A stretch of DNA of 64,000 nt from Iodobacter fluviatilis (GCF_900451195.1 NZ_UGHR01000006.1:62001-126000); one strand, 5' to 3'. Positions 27,400 to 38,282 are shown, counted from the first letter of the stretch. Made by a program: numbers and translations. The notes: generated from the sequence alone by a model not told the origin.

Positions 27400-28785
27400 T
27401 TAAGCTAGGCGTTTTAATACTTCAGCCTTCCCCAGCAAAGCCAGCACCGCATCCACCGAGGGCGTATGCGTGGTGCCGCAGACTTTGGCGCGCAGCGGCA
27501 TGCCCACCTGCCCCATCTTTACGCCCTGCGATTTGCAAAATTCTTTAATAAAGGCCGAGATGCCCGCGGTATCCCATGCTTCCAGTGCTGCAGCTTCGCT
27601 GGCAAAGGCGCTCAGGCGGGCCAGATCGTCGCTCGTTAAATGCTTGGCCACAATCTCATCAGAAGGCGTCAGCGGCTGGTAAAAGTATTCTGCTTCGGCA
27701 GCCAGCTCAACAATGGTTTGTACGCGCTCTTTTAAGAGGGCCACCACATCCGCCAAGGCAGGGCCATGGCTTAGATCAAGCCCTTTTTCATCCAAGAAGC
27801 GCTTAGCCAGATCGGCCAAGCGGGGAGTATCGGCGGCCTTGATATGCTGTGCATTCAGCCACAGCAGCTTTTCTTTATCAAAGCGGCTTGGGCTGGCCGA
27901 TACGTCTTTCAGATCAAACCATTCTACAAATTGCGCCATGGTGAAGCATTCGTCGTCACCGTGGCCCCAGCCTAAACGCGCTAGGTAGTTGAGCAGGGCT
28001 TCCGGCAGATAACCGGCCCGGTCGTAATCCACCACACTAACGGCATCGCGGCGCTTGGATAATTTCTGGCCCTGATCATTATGAATCATCGGCAGATGGG
28101 CGAATTGCGGTACGACTGCGCCCAGCGCGTTAAAAATATGAATCTGGCGGGGCGTGTTATTCACATGATCATCACCGCGAATCACTTGGGTGATGCCCAT
28201 ATCCCAGTCATCCACCACCACGCAGAAGTTATAGGTCGGCGTACCATCGGGGCGGGCGATGATCAGATCGTCTAGCTCGATATTGCCAATTTCAATCCGG
28301 CCTTTCACCAGATCATCCCATGCTACTACGCCATCCAGTGGCGTTCTGAAGCGCAGTACGGGCTGCACACCGGCAGGCGGCTCTGGCAGTACCTTGCCTT
28401 CTTCCGGCCGCCAGCGGCGATCGTACTTGGCTTTTAAGCCCAAAGCTTCTTGCTCTGCGCGCATGGCATCGAGCTCTTCTTTGGACATATAACAAGGGTA
28501 GGCGTGGCCACTGGCTAAGAGTTGCTTCACGGCTTCGCGGTAGCGATCCATGCGCTGCATTTGGTAAAACGGGCCTTCATCGTAGTCGATACCCACCCAA
28601 TGCATGCCATCCATGATGGCTTTCACAGATTCGGGTGTGGAACGCTCTAAATCGGTGTCTTCGATACGCAGCACAAATGCGCCGCCATTTTTGCGAGCAT
28701 GCGCCCATGAAAACAGCGCGGTGCGTACACCGCCAATATGTAATAAGCCCGTAGGACTAGGGGCAAAACGAGTACGTACAGTCAT
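27400..28785 (-). CDS. gltX: Glutamyl-tRNA synthetase
   Basis: Class I aminoacyl-tRNA synthetase charging tRNA-Glu. The HIGH-type motif is [13 protein letters not shown] near residue 10, and the KMSKS-type motif is K-L-S-K-R near residue 240. I start at the ATG 28785 (M-T-V-R-T-R-F-A-P), giving 461 residues, the family length; the frame extends 12 codons upstream without family support. It is a housekeeping gene lying between the LysR gene and the diiron-protein gene, so those two accessory genes are not contiguous. Confidence 0.97.
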   Translation of the reverse strand: MTVRTRFAPSPTGLLHIGGVRTALFSWAHARKNGGAFVLRIEDTDLERSTPESVKAIMDGMHWVGIDYDEGPFYQMQRMDRYREAVKQLLASGHAYPCYMSKEELDAMRAEQEALGLKAKYDRRWRPEEGKVLPEPPAGVQPVLRFRTPLDGVVAWDDLVKGRIEIGNIELDDLIIARPDGTPTYNFCVVVDDWDMGITQVIRGDDHVNNTPRQIHIFNALGAVVPQFAHLPMIHNDQGQKLSKRRDAVSVVDYDRAGYLPEALLNYLARLGWGHGDDECFTMAQFVEWFDLKDVSASPSRFDKEKLLWLNAQHIKAADTPRLADLAKRFLDEKGLDLSHGPALADVVALLKERVQTIVELAAEAEYFYQPLTPSDEIVAKHLTSDDLARLSAFASEAAALEAWDTAGISAFIKEFCKSQGVKMGQVGMPLRAKVCGTTHTPSVDAVLALLGKAEVLKRLA

Positions 28786-28897
28786 AAAATCGATCCGGAT
28801 AGATGACGGCTGAAAGGCCATATATAGGAGGCATCAGAATGCCTCTCCGTTATCAGCCAATATTTGGGGATGCTCTGATTTATTTCGTTCTATGCAT

Positions 28898-28933
28898 GAG
28901 CGGGAGTCCAGCTTTTACTCTGGGCTCCCGCTC
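28898..28933. repeat. 14-bp GC-rich inverted repeat between the diiron-protein gene and gltX
   Basis: GAGCGGGAG-TCCAG pairs with CTGGG-CTCCCGCTC (one G-T wobble) around an 8-base loop. No T-tract follows on either strand, so it may be a Rho-associated or processing structure rather than a simple terminator. Confidence 0.75.
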
Positions 28934-28981
28934 AATCCATTGCAATTGATAGCTGAATGGCAATCAGAGTGCCCTTCGTCT

Positions 28982-29665
28982 TTAATTTAATTCGCGGGCA
29001 AAATCGCTGTATACATTGGTGAATAAGCGCAGACCCAAGCGTATTCCTACTTTCACTAATTCTTTACTTTCTTCATCATGATTCCAGTCGTCAACGACGA
29101 CTTCTAAAAACTCTTCGGCATGTTTGGTATCAATTTCTTTATGCAAGGCATAGTGAATCACGCGGTCTTCTGTTAGCCAGCCCTGCTCAATAATTCCTTC
29201 ACAAATTAATGAAGAGATATTAACGAATACTCTTTCAATTGCACCAAATACGGCGGTGGAAATTCTGTAGTCTTCAAAAACAGAAATACCGCGTAAGGCA
29301 ATATTGAAAATTCGGATGGATTCTGATGCGTACTTTTCATTTAATTGATTTGAATCTCCGCCTAAGCGGTCAATCAGGGTAAGAATCGCTTTGCCGTGCA
29401 CTTTGGCCGGGTCACCATGGCCATGTTCTTCCCACAGATTACCCACAATTGCTGTGCGCGTTAAATCGCTTGGGATATTGGCAATAACCGATGCCATAGA
29501 ACGCGAAAAGTGTTTAACCAAATAAGAAAATTGATTTTGTGATTGAATAAATTGCTCTTTAGAGTATTGGCCACTTAGTAAATGACTAAAGTAAGGGTGC
29601 TCTCTCAGGTTTAATTCATCAATAGAGTTTTCGACAAAGTTTTTCAGATCTTGTGGCAGATTCAT
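28982..29665 (-). CDS. Heme-oxygenase-like (TenA/CADD-type) diiron protein
   Basis: A 227-residue all-helical protein of the iron-containing redox enzyme/TenA-like superfamily. Candidate metal ligands are Glu79/Glu80, His83 and His90 in L-W-E-E-H-G-H-G-x-P-x-x-V-H, Glu144 in A-I-E-R-V, and His175-x3-Asp179-x2-His182 in L-H-K-E-I-D-T-K-H-A-E-E. This spacing fits heme-oxygenase-like diiron oxygenases, which perform N-oxygenation, C-C cleavage or related oxidations. The substrate is unknown. Its upstream element is nearly identical to that of the DMT exporter 7 kb away, so it probably belongs to the same regulon as the decarboxylase/ligase operon. Ribosome site CGGAG precedes the ATG. Confidence 0.85.
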   Translation of the reverse strand: MNLPQDLKNFVENSIDELNLREHPYFSHLLSGQYSKEQFIQSQNQFSYLVKHFSRSMASVIANIPSDLTRTAIVGNLWEEHGHGDPAKVHGKAILTLIDRLGGDSNQLNEKYASESIRIFNIALRGISVFEDYRISTAVFGAIERVFVNISSLICEGIIEQGWLTEDRVIHYALHKEIDTKHAEEFLEVVVDDWNHDEESKELVKVGIRLGLRLFTNVYSDFARELN

Positions 29666-29769
29666 GGCTTGCTCCGGTATGGTAAATAATAAACAGTTTG
29701 TATGGTTTTTGTATTTATATTTTTGCTTGATATATGAATTGGCTGGTTTTTGTGTGCTGATTCAGTGAT

Positions 29770-29847
29770 TGAACTTTAATTAAAAAAATTTATATCGTCT
29801 ATTCACATTTTTGAATGGCAGCTATCAGACAAAACGGATGGCTGATA
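29770..29847 (-). promoter_or_regulatory. Shared upstream element, copy B (diiron-protein gene)
   Basis: On the minus strand: CTGATAGCTGCC, then CAAAAATGTGAATAG and, further on, TTTAATTAAAGTTCA. These are the same blocks, in the same order and spacing, as in copy A. The left palindrome arm is degenerate here, with an extra ATCAG farther upstream. Confidence 0.8.
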
Positions 29848-29987
29848 AATGGATGGCTTTATATATTTAATACGTATTTATGACGTGCCTGAGCGAAGCA
29901 GAAAGGGGGCTGAACGTGATTGCGCGGCGCTGTACTGATATAAAAAATGCCCTTTGCGGGCATGATGAAATGATTGCTCTTATGAAA

Positions 29988-30013
29988 AGCCCTGCATCTT
30001 CAGATGCAGGGCT
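29988..30013 (-). terminator. Intrinsic terminator of the DUF1993 gene
   Basis: Perfect 11-bp stem AGCCCTGCATC / GATGCAGGGCT with a four-base loop, followed on the minus strand by TTTC. The T-tract is short. Confidence 0.75.
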
Positions 30014-30019
30014 GGCCGC

Positions 30020-30529
30020 TTAGAATGCGCCCATAAAATCGCGTTTACCAATTTCTACACCGTTGTGGCGCAGCAGTGCGTAAGTGGTGGTGACATGGAA
30101 GAAAAATTGCGGCAAGCCGTAAGAGAGCAGATAGGCCTGACCGCTGAGTTTTTTCTCCTTAGGTGTTCCGGGGCGCAGTACGATTTCTAAGGCTTCACTG
30201 CCATCAATTTGTGCGGCACTCAGGCCATTGATAAAGGCCAGCGTTTTAGAAATGCGCGCCTGCAGCTCGGCAAAGGTTTGTTCATTGTCTTCGTATGCCG
30301 GTACTTCAACATTGGCTAAGCGGGCAGGGACGCTTTTGGCAAAATCACATGCGATCTGCACCTGGCGTACCAGCGGAAACATATCTGGATATAAGCGGGT
30401 TTGCAGCAAAACGGTTGGGTCAATTTTGTGCGCTTCGGCGTGAGTTTCTGCCTTGGCTAAAACATCAGAAAGAGCAGTAAGTAATTGTTTAAAAACGGGA
30501 ACGCTGGCGGTGTACATAGAAATGGACAT
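30020..30529 (-). CDS. DUF1993 domain protein
   Basis: A 169-residue soluble protein matching the DUF1993 family, which has a DinB-like four-helix-bundle look. Features seen: M-Y-T-A-S-V-P-V-F near the start, L-Y-P-D-M-F-P-L-V-R-Q-V-Q-I-A near residue 46 and L-P-Q-F-F-F-H-V-T-T-T-Y-A-L-L-R-H near the C-terminus. The family function is not established as far as I know. No operon partner is visible; the CHAT-like gene is divergent. Confidence 0.85.
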   Translation of the reverse strand: MSISMYTASVPVFKQLLTALSDVLAKAETHAEAHKIDPTVLLQTRLYPDMFPLVRQVQIACDFAKSVPARLANVEVPAYEDNEQTFAELQARISKTLAFINGLSAAQIDGSEALEIVLRPGTPKEKKLSGQAYLLSYGLPQFFFHVTTTYALLRHNGVEIGKRDFMGAF

Positions 30530-31012
30530 AATGTTCCTTGATCAGTTTTAGCGGCAGATCCGCGTAGCCATAGATGGGGGCAGGGAGATATTAATCAATG
30601 GCAGCTTGCTTATTTCGCCTTTCATTCTCGTTTTACAAGGGCTGCGAATCAGCATTCGATCAAAGGCTCTGGCAGGAAGCTGCAGATTAAGGCAAGGCTG
30701 ATGCAGTATCTGCCTGTGCATAGAAACCATTTACTCCACGCTTAAGCAGGCAGGATAAGCGTTGGCATAAAGGGGAAAGTAAACGGGCTTATTTAGTTCC
30801 TGGCAATTCCTTCTGCGTCAGTCGTGCATCACTGCCGGCTTGTTGTTGCGGCGCACACCTCGCTGATGCTGTTTTGTTGTCGATTGGCCTGCTCTGTTTG
30901 TTTGCTTAAATGCGTGAAAAGTAACTGGAAAGTTTTGGTGATGATTTTGTATGTTTCGTGTATTAATTATGCCTTTGGAATTTTAGCCGCCATTTCAAAG
31001 GAGTGATGCACT
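30530..31012. other. Divergent gap between DUF1993 gene and CHAT-like gene
   Basis: 483 bp. Short frames are present, including a 60-codon plus-strand one ending at 31006, but none has convincing composition or a domain. The AAGGAG ribosome site of the CHAT-like gene is at about 30998-31004. Confidence 0.5.
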
Positions 31013-32041
31013 ATGAATTTTAAGGTCAATTTAAATACTAAGCCGCTTAAGCGCAGCTGGCTGCGTAATACGCTGATTGCCATTTTGATGTTGTCGGGAT
31101 CACAAGCAGGAGCGAGTTGCTTAGTTATTTCACTGCAGGAAAAAAATGATCGTATCCTGCTGCAGTCGGATGAGGATGCAACGGTGGTTGAATCCAGACG
31201 CTCTGCAAAAATGATCTCAAAAGAGTTTCGTCAGATTTATGAAATACTGGAAAAAAACAAAAAGCTGGATGAGCGTTTTGATACGCGCTTAAAAGGGCTT
31301 TCTCAAGAACTGTTTGGCCCGCTGATACCCGCTATGCGTCAGGCTTCTTGCATTGTGTTTAATATCCAGCCCCGTTTTATGCACTTTACTCTGGACTTAT
31401 TGCCCATTGATGGTGAGCCATTATTTGTTGAAAAGGCGCTCGCGTTTAGTTTTGGGGCACCCAAAGATCAGGATCAAATACCTGGCTTTGGCGCAGAATC
31501 TCGTGGATTGATCGTGCGTGATCCCGAAACCGATCCGGACAACGGCGCGGGAGAAGTGAGGGCTTACTACCCGGGATCAAGTCTTTATGCGGCTAAAAGT
31601 GCCGGGCCAAAATTATTTGCTAAAGCAAATGCTGATTTTTTAATCATCAGCGCACATGGCTTTGTGGTGCCAGGTTTCGGTGCAAATGACGGAGATAAAG
31701 ACGATTCAGTGCTCCTGAAGGAGCATATGAATGCAGATGAGTTTGGTGATGCTAAGTTTAGATTGGTTTATTTTGATTCTTGCCAGCTGGGATTGAGTAA
31801 GCCCTTTATTGATGCTGCAAGCCGCAGCGGTGCACATCACTATCTGGCACCCATTATTAGCAACGAATCTGGTAACTCCTCAACGCTGACGATGCGCTAC
31901 TTTTTTACAGGCTTAAACCAAGGGCAGAGTTCGATGGATGCCTTGTTTAGTGCACGTAAGCGTATCTATCAGGATTCCCGGGCGAATAGCCGCAGTGATC
32001 AAATCTTTTACTCTTATCCATTCAGGCTTTATTTGCTTTGA
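31013..32041 (+). CDS. Exported CHAT-domain (caspase-like) protein
   Basis: A 342-residue protein with a signal peptide (about 1-34: basic R-S-W-L-R, hydrophobic core, Q-A-G-A). The C-terminal half resembles a CHAT cysteine protease domain: F-L-I-I-S-A-H-G with the putative catalytic His215, and V-Y-F-D-S-C-Q-L-G with the putative catalytic Cys257. These are followed by the typical A-S-R-S-G-A-H-H-Y-L-A-P and a final helix with Q-G-Q-S-S-M-D-A-L-F. CHAT proteins are usually cytosolic and fused to TPRs, so a lone exported form is odd. Two extra Cys in the mature N-terminal part may form a disulfide. Start chosen by the AAGGAG site. Confidence 0.75.
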   Translation: MNFKVNLNTKPLKRSWLRNTLIAILMLSGSQAGASCLVISLQEKNDRILLQSDEDATVVESRRSAKMISKEFRQIYEILEKNKKLDERFDTRLKGLSQELFGPLIPAMRQASCIVFNIQPRFMHFTLDLLPIDGEPLFVEKALAFSFGAPKDQDQIPGFGAESRGLIVRDPETDPDNGAGEVRAYYPGSSLYAAKSAGPKLFAKANADFLIISAHGFVVPGFGANDGDKDDSVLLKEHMNADEFGDAKFRLVYFDSCQLGLSKPFIDAASRSGAHHYLAPIISNESGNSSTLTMRYFFTGLNQGQSSMDALFSARKRIYQDSRANSRSDQIFYSYPFRLYLL

Positions 32042-32099
32042 CGTAGTGCTCAACGCCTAACCTCGTTGGCGTGTTTAGCAAAGTAAGCTGAAGTAAAAA

Positions 32100-32142
32100 A
32101 AGCGCTGCTTATTACGCCACAAGCAGCGTAAAAGCAGCGCTT
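32100..32142. terminator. Nested hairpin after the CHAT-like gene
   Basis: Outer stem AAGCGCTGCTT / AAGCAGCGCTT (11 bp, perfect) encloses an inner stem TTACGC / GCGTAA. It is preceded by a run of A, so on the minus strand it has a U-tract and would terminate the convergent acetoacetyl-CoA synthetase transcript. On the plus strand the T-tract is weak. Confidence 0.75.
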
Positions 32143-32165
32143 CAAATTTGTAACTGGCCCGGGGG

Positions 32166-34124
<1,959 letters not shown>

Positions 34125-34229
34125 GTCGATTCCTTTAGATAAAACTGCGCCAAAGGCGCTACTTTTCCCCCTCGCCCATTTCGGGAGAGGGTAAGGGGAG
34201 AGGGCTATAACGATAATGCTTTACATAAA

Positions 34230-34362
34230 ACCCAAATCTTGAAACACAGAGTTGCACGGAGAAAAATGACTTCTTAGCTCAGTTAGATTGCGAGCTTGTT
34301 TTTATTTGGCTTAGCTTTTCTCCGTGCTCTTCTCCTTCTCTCCGTGTTTTAAGGTGTGGATT
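34230..34362. repeat. CACAGAG-type dispersed palindromic repeat, full copy
   Basis: Left arm 'aaatcttgaaacacagag...acggagaaaa', right arm 'ttttctccgtgctcttctcc...ctccgtgttttaagg'. It lies between the acetoacetyl-CoA synthetase gene and maiA. Confidence 0.8.
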
Positions 34363-34377
34363 GGTCTGGTTTTTGAC

Positions 34378-35007
34378 TTAATCCGGGCTATCTGCCTGAT
34401 TTTGCGGGTGGGCTGCGATAAAGGCCGGGTGTGCGTTAGCTAGGGCTTCTACTCTTAATATCTTTGGGTAAGCATCCAGCGGTACATTAAAGCGGCGGGC
34501 CGCGTAGAGTTGGGGGATCAGGTAGGCGTCGGCCAGGCTGATTTCGCCAAAGCAATAGCCGCTCTCGCCAATAAGCTGCTCAACCGCAGCCAGCCCTTGG
34601 CTAATCCACTCATTAATCCACGCCGTAATATCATCTTCTTTGCACTGGTAGTTTTTGCGCAGATAGTTGAGCACGCTGACGTTATGCAGCGGATGCACAT
34701 CGCAAGCGATTAGTGCTGCCATGCCGCGAATCTTGGCCCGCTCAAACAGATCTTTGGGTAGTAGCGCTGTTTCTGGGTAGCACTCTTCCAGATATTCAAT
34801 AATCGCGGGCGATTGGATAATGGCTTCCTGCGCCTGATCGAGCAGTGCAGGCACGCGTGCCTGTGGATTAACGCTGAGATAAGCCGCGTCTTTTTGCTCG
34901 CCCTTGAGCAGGTTAACCGGCACGGAAGTATAAGCCAGCCCTTTGAGCGCCAGCACAATCCGCACACGGTAAGACGAGGTGGAGCGGTAATAGCCGTAGA
35001 GTTCCAT
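34378..35007 (-). CDS. maiA: Maleylacetoacetate isomerase (zeta-class GST)
   Basis: Glutathione-dependent isomerase turning 4-maleylacetoacetate into 4-fumarylacetoacetate in tyrosine breakdown. The 209 residues have the zeta-GST signature Y-R-S-T-S-S-Y-R-V-R-I near the start and N-P-Q-A-R-V-P-A-L, then S-P-A-I-I-E-Y-L-E-E. The C-terminal half has D-V-H-P-L-H-N and S-L-A-D-A-Y-L-I-P-Q. It lies between fahA and the acetoacetyl-CoA synthetase gene on the same strand, separated from fahA by the second copy of the long repeat. Confidence 0.95.
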   Translation of the reverse strand: MELYGYYRSTSSYRVRIVLALKGLAYTSVPVNLLKGEQKDAAYLSVNPQARVPALLDQAQEAIIQSPAIIEYLEECYPETALLPKDLFERAKIRGMAALIACDVHPLHNVSVLNYLRKNYQCKEDDITAWINEWISQGLAAVEQLIGESGYCFGEISLADAYLIPQLYAARRFNVPLDAYPKILRVEALANAHPAFIAAHPQNQADSPD

Positions 35008-35117
35008 GCTTAAACCTTATTTATATTTGTCGTAGGGCGGTTAAGCCCCTTGTGCGTTAAGCCATTTGCATTTTTTCAGCAAACAATGAAAAAACGTAAT
35101 AACAACGATCTCCGCAT

Positions 35118-35352
35118 AGGGCTTTAAGTCCCCTTGAAACACGCCGGAGCGAGGAACAAGCGGGGCGGGGTTTCGGCCAGGGAGCGAGGCAGCGAGCCAA
35201 TCCCGCCTGCCGCCGACTCGATTGTCCGCAGTGCAGGGGCCTTCGCGTTTCGTGGGGCGGCCTTCTTTGGCTTCGTTTCTTGGCCGTTCAAGAAAGGAAG
35301 GCCCCAGCGGTGGCTACCGCTCCTAAATAAACGTGCCGAAGGCACTAAAGAG
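35118..35352 (-). repeat. Long intergenic repeat (about 235 bp), copy 2, opposite orientation
   Basis: Reverse complement of the 18691-18930 repeat, partly diverged: AACACGCCGGAGCGAGGAA, GGGGCGGCCTTCTTTG, CTTGGCCGTTCAAGAAAG and AACGTGCCGAAGGCACTAAA are recognisable. It separates fahA from maiA. Confidence 0.75.
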
Positions 35353-35424
35353 TTTCACCTGTACAACTAAATCGATGCACGGTGGGTTACGCCCAAACAA
35401 CTGGGCTAGCCTACCCTACGAAAC

Positions 35425-36729
35425 TTACTTCGCAGCTAAAATCACCCCCCTGCATTCGCCAAAACCAATGCTGGGGTGGCCTTCTTTTTTACAACGGGCC
35501 AGCATAATGATTTCGTCGCCGTCGGCTAAGAAGCAGCGCTCTTCGCCGGAATCCAGCTTGATCGCTTGTTTGCCGCCATTGCTCAGCTCCAGCAGGCTGC
35601 CCAGCGAATCTGCCGTTGGGCCGGATAAGGTGCCGGTGCCGAGTAAATCACCAGAGCGTAGGCTGCAGCCGTTCACGGTGTGATGGGTAATCAGCTGCGC
35701 CACAGTCCAGTACATATTCAGCGTGTTGGATAAGCCCAAACGATGCGCAGGCAAGCCTTGGGCTTTTTGTGCTGCGGTGTGCAGCAACACTTCCAGCTCA
35801 ATATCAAAAGCGCCATTGGCCTGATCGGCGGCATCATAAAGGTAGGGCAGCGGCTGCGGATCGCCCTCGGGGCGGGCAGGCTGAGCGGCACGATATGGAG
35901 CCAGCGCTTCAGCCGTCACCACCCAAGGCGACACGGTGGTGGCAAAGTTTTTAGCAAGGAAAGGCCCTAGCGGCTGGTATTCCCATGCTTGTAAATCACG
36001 CGCCGACCAATCGTTAAGCAGGCAGAAACCGGCGATATGTTCGGCTGCATTGGCAATGCTGATCGCCTCGCCTTGCGGATTGCTGCCCGCGATCCAAATC
36101 CCCAGCTCCAGCTCGTAATCTAAACGGGCTGATGGATTGAGCGCTGGCACTTCTTGGCCAGGCTTGAGCGTTTGGCCCAGTGGGCGGCGCACGGCAAAGC
36201 CGCTTGGGTAAATGGTCGAGGAGCGGCCGTGATAGCCAATCGGCACATATTTGTAATTAGGCAGCAGTGGGTTATCCGGGCGGAATAATTTGCCGACGTT
36301 TACTGCGTGATGAATGCCGGTATAAAAATCGGTGTAATCGCCGACTTTTGCAGGCAAGTGCATTTTGCAAACGCTGGCAGGGCGCAGTAGGGCTTCGCCT
36401 TGCGCTTGCAGGCTTTTCAGCTGGGCATAATCAGCATCGAGCAGCTCTAACAGCCGCTCACGCAGTGCCAGCCTTGCGCTGCTAGGCAGGGCAAAAAAAG
36501 CATTGAGCGATTTACCACTGGCGGCTTGTGCCGCGCTTAGGGCTTCGCCAGTAAATAAGCTGTTCTCAACTGCGGTTTGCAAATCAAAAATATAATCACC
36601 AATCGCCACCCCACCGCGCGGCGGCAAGCCTTCGGGGCTGAAAATCCCGAAAGGCAGATTTTGCAGCGGGAAATCACGGTGATCATTAGCAGAAGTAACC
36701 CAGCTGAGGCGATATGTAGTGGAAGTCAT
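35425..36729 (-). CDS. fahA: Fumarylacetoacetase
   Basis: Hydrolase cleaving fumarylacetoacetate to fumarate and acetoacetate, the last step of homogentisate degradation. The 434 residues fit the family. Metal and active-site segments are visible: D-F-Y-T-G-I-H-H-A-V-N-V-G with the general-base His, D-Y-E-L-E-L-G-I-W, L-N-D-W-S-A-R-D-L-Q and L-G-T-G-T-L-S-G. A GGAG site precedes the ATG. It lies downstream of hmgA on the same strand across a full CACAGAG-type repeat. Confidence 0.97.
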   Translation of the reverse strand: MTSTTYRLSWVTSANDHRDFPLQNLPFGIFSPEGLPPRGGVAIGDYIFDLQTAVENSLFTGEALSAAQAASGKSLNAFFALPSSARLALRERLLELLDADYAQLKSLQAQGEALLRPASVCKMHLPAKVGDYTDFYTGIHHAVNVGKLFRPDNPLLPNYKYVPIGYHGRSSTIYPSGFAVRRPLGQTLKPGQEVPALNPSARLDYELELGIWIAGSNPQGEAISIANAAEHIAGFCLLNDWSARDLQAWEYQPLGPFLAKNFATTVSPWVVTAEALAPYRAAQPARPEGDPQPLPYLYDAADQANGAFDIELEVLLHTAAQKAQGLPAHRLGLSNTLNMYWTVAQLITHHTVNGCSLRSGDLLGTGTLSGPTADSLGSLLELSNGGKQAIKLDSGEERCFLADGDEIIMLARCKKEGHPSIGFGECRGVILAAK

Positions 36730-36761
36730 GAGAGGCTCCGTTGGGTTTTAAAGTGTGTCAT

Positions 36762-36940
36762 AGAGCGCTAAACCTTGAACCACAGAGAGCATAGAGGCCA
36801 CAGAGCTTCACAGAGGAAAAACAAAGTTCAATTGTTTTAGACCCGTAGTTTGGATAGCAGTCTGCATGCGAGGGCGTACCTCGATAGCCACTGTGGTGCT
36901 GTGCACTCTGTGTCCTCTGTGGTTTAGGACTTAGCGCTCG
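36762..36940. repeat. CACAGAG-type dispersed palindromic repeat, longest copy
   Basis: Begins GAGCGCTAAACCTTGAACC and ends GGTTTAGGACTTAGCGCTC, with CACAGAG-rich left and CTCTGTG-rich right arms around an unrelated centre of about 90 bp. The ends are nearly perfect inverted repeats. It sits between hmgA and fahA. Confidence 0.85.
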
Positions 36941-36956
36941 TTGCTATACGCGCTTA

Positions 36957-38243
36957 TTAAATCTGGTTTTTATTAAATGTTTTGGGCATGTCTGCCCAGC
37001 AGTCGTCGTAGTTTGTTTGAAGCTGTGCGCATTCCAGTGCGTATTGCGTTGGGCGGATCACGGCATGGGTTTCAAACATAAACGCCATAGTGCGCTCGAT
37101 TTTTTGCGGTTTTAATGCCGCATTGCTGGCATTGATAAAAGTTCTAGCATCCGGCCCGTGGGCGCTCATTACGTTATGCAGGGAGCAGCCGCCAGGTACA
37201 AAACCACCGGCTTTGGCGTCGTACTCGCCACGCACCAGACCCATAAACTCATTCATAAGATTACGATGAAACCAAGGTGGGCGGAAGGTGTCTTCAGCAA
37301 CCATCCACCGTGGCGGGAAAATCACAAAGTCGCAATTGGCCTGGCCAGTCACCGCTGATGGCGAGGTGAGCACGGTAAAGATAGAAGGATCGGGATGGTC
37401 GTAACTCACGGTGCCTATGGTGTTAAAGCGGCGCAGATCATATTTATACGGCACGCTGTTGCCGTGCCAAGCCACTACATTAAAGGGCGAATGGCTCATG
37501 GTGGTAGCCCAGAATTCACCCTGAAATTTTTGTACCAACTGTGTCGGCTGATCCACATCTTCGTAGGCGGCCACTGGCGTTAAAAAGTCGCGTGGGTTGG
37601 CTAGACCATTGCTGCCAATGGGGCCCAGATCCGGGATACGGAAAGGCGAGCCGTGGTTTTCGCTGATATAGCCGCAGGCAGCGGCATCCAGCAGCTCCAC
37701 GCGGAATTTCATGCCGCGCGGAATCACGGCAATTTCTTCGGGTTCTATTTCTAAAATGCCCAGCTCAGTAACAAGGCGCAGCCGGCCTTGCTCGGGCATG
37801 ATCAGCATTTCGCCGTCTGCATTAAAAAATGCCCGCTGCATGGAGCGATTGGCGCGGTAAAGATGGATGGTGATGCCTTCCGGCGCATCGCTATTGGCGG
37901 CCATAGTGATCAGGCCGTCAATAAAATCAGTGGGGGCATCAGGAACAGGTAGCGGATCCCAGCGCAGGCGGTTAGGGGTGATGGCCCCTAATTGACAGCC
38001 TTGGCGTTGTTTTTCTAAACGCTCAAATTTGCCATGTGCGGCTGAGGGCAAAATACGATACATCCAAGTGCGGCGCAGCTCGGAGCGTGGCACGGTAAAG
38101 GCACTGGTAGAAAATTGCTCAGGATAGAGGCCATAAGGGGCTTTTTGCGGCGAATTCTGCCCCTCTGGCAAGGCTCCCGCCAATGCCTCACTGGCGAATT
38201 CATTTCCAAACCCTGATAGGTAAGACAAAGTAGCGTGTGACAT
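36957..38243 (-). CDS. hmgA: Homogentisate 1,2-dioxygenase
   Basis: Fe(II) enzyme opening the ring of homogentisate to maleylacetoacetate. The 428 residues match the family. Clear segments: [13 protein letters not shown] near the start, [10 protein letters not shown] (region of an iron-binding Glu), [12 protein letters not shown] (iron-ligand His region) and N-V-V-A-W-H-G-N. An AAAGGA site precedes the ATG. It is divergent from an IclR regulator and downstream of a palindromic operator. Together with fahA, maiA and the acetoacetyl-CoA synthetase it forms the homogentisate module. Confidence 0.97.
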   Translation of the reverse strand: MSHATLSYLSGFGNEFASEALAGALPEGQNSPQKAPYGLYPEQFSTSAFTVPRSELRRTWMYRILPSAAHGKFERLEKQRQGCQLGAITPNRLRWDPLPVPDAPTDFIDGLITMAANSDAPEGITIHLYRANRSMQRAFFNADGEMLIMPEQGRLRLVTELGILEIEPEEIAVIPRGMKFRVELLDAAACGYISENHGSPFRIPDLGPIGSNGLANPRDFLTPVAAYEDVDQPTQLVQKFQGEFWATTMSHSPFNVVAWHGNSVPYKYDLRRFNTIGTVSYDHPDPSIFTVLTSPSAVTGQANCDFVIFPPRWMVAEDTFRPPWFHRNLMNEFMGLVRGEYDAKAGGFVPGGCSLHNVMSAHGPDARTFINASNAALKPQKIERTMAFMFETHAVIRPTQYALECAQLQTNYDDCWADMPKTFNKNQI

Positions 38244-38263
38244 GACGAGTCCTTTTTACGTTA

Positions 38264-38282
38264 TGCGTAATTGGTTTACGCA
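38264..38282. promoter_or_regulatory. Palindromic operator between hmgA and the IclR gene
   Basis: TGCGTAA-TTGGT-TTACGCA, a perfect 7-bp inverted repeat 21 bases upstream of the hmgA ATG. The position in the divergent region suggests it is bound by the IclR regulator and controls both genes. Confidence 0.75.

Larger units (their letters stand above)
29666..30019. other. Intergenic region upstream of the diiron-protein gene
   Basis: 354 bp with no gene. It holds the shared upstream element copy B (29770-29847) and the terminator of the DUF1993 gene (29988-30013). Confidence 0.7.

Noticed and set aside
30824..31006. 60-codon frame ending just before the CHAT-like gene, considered as a leader peptide
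   Set aside because: Cys-rich without a domain and no attenuation hairpin follows; the spacing seems coincidental.
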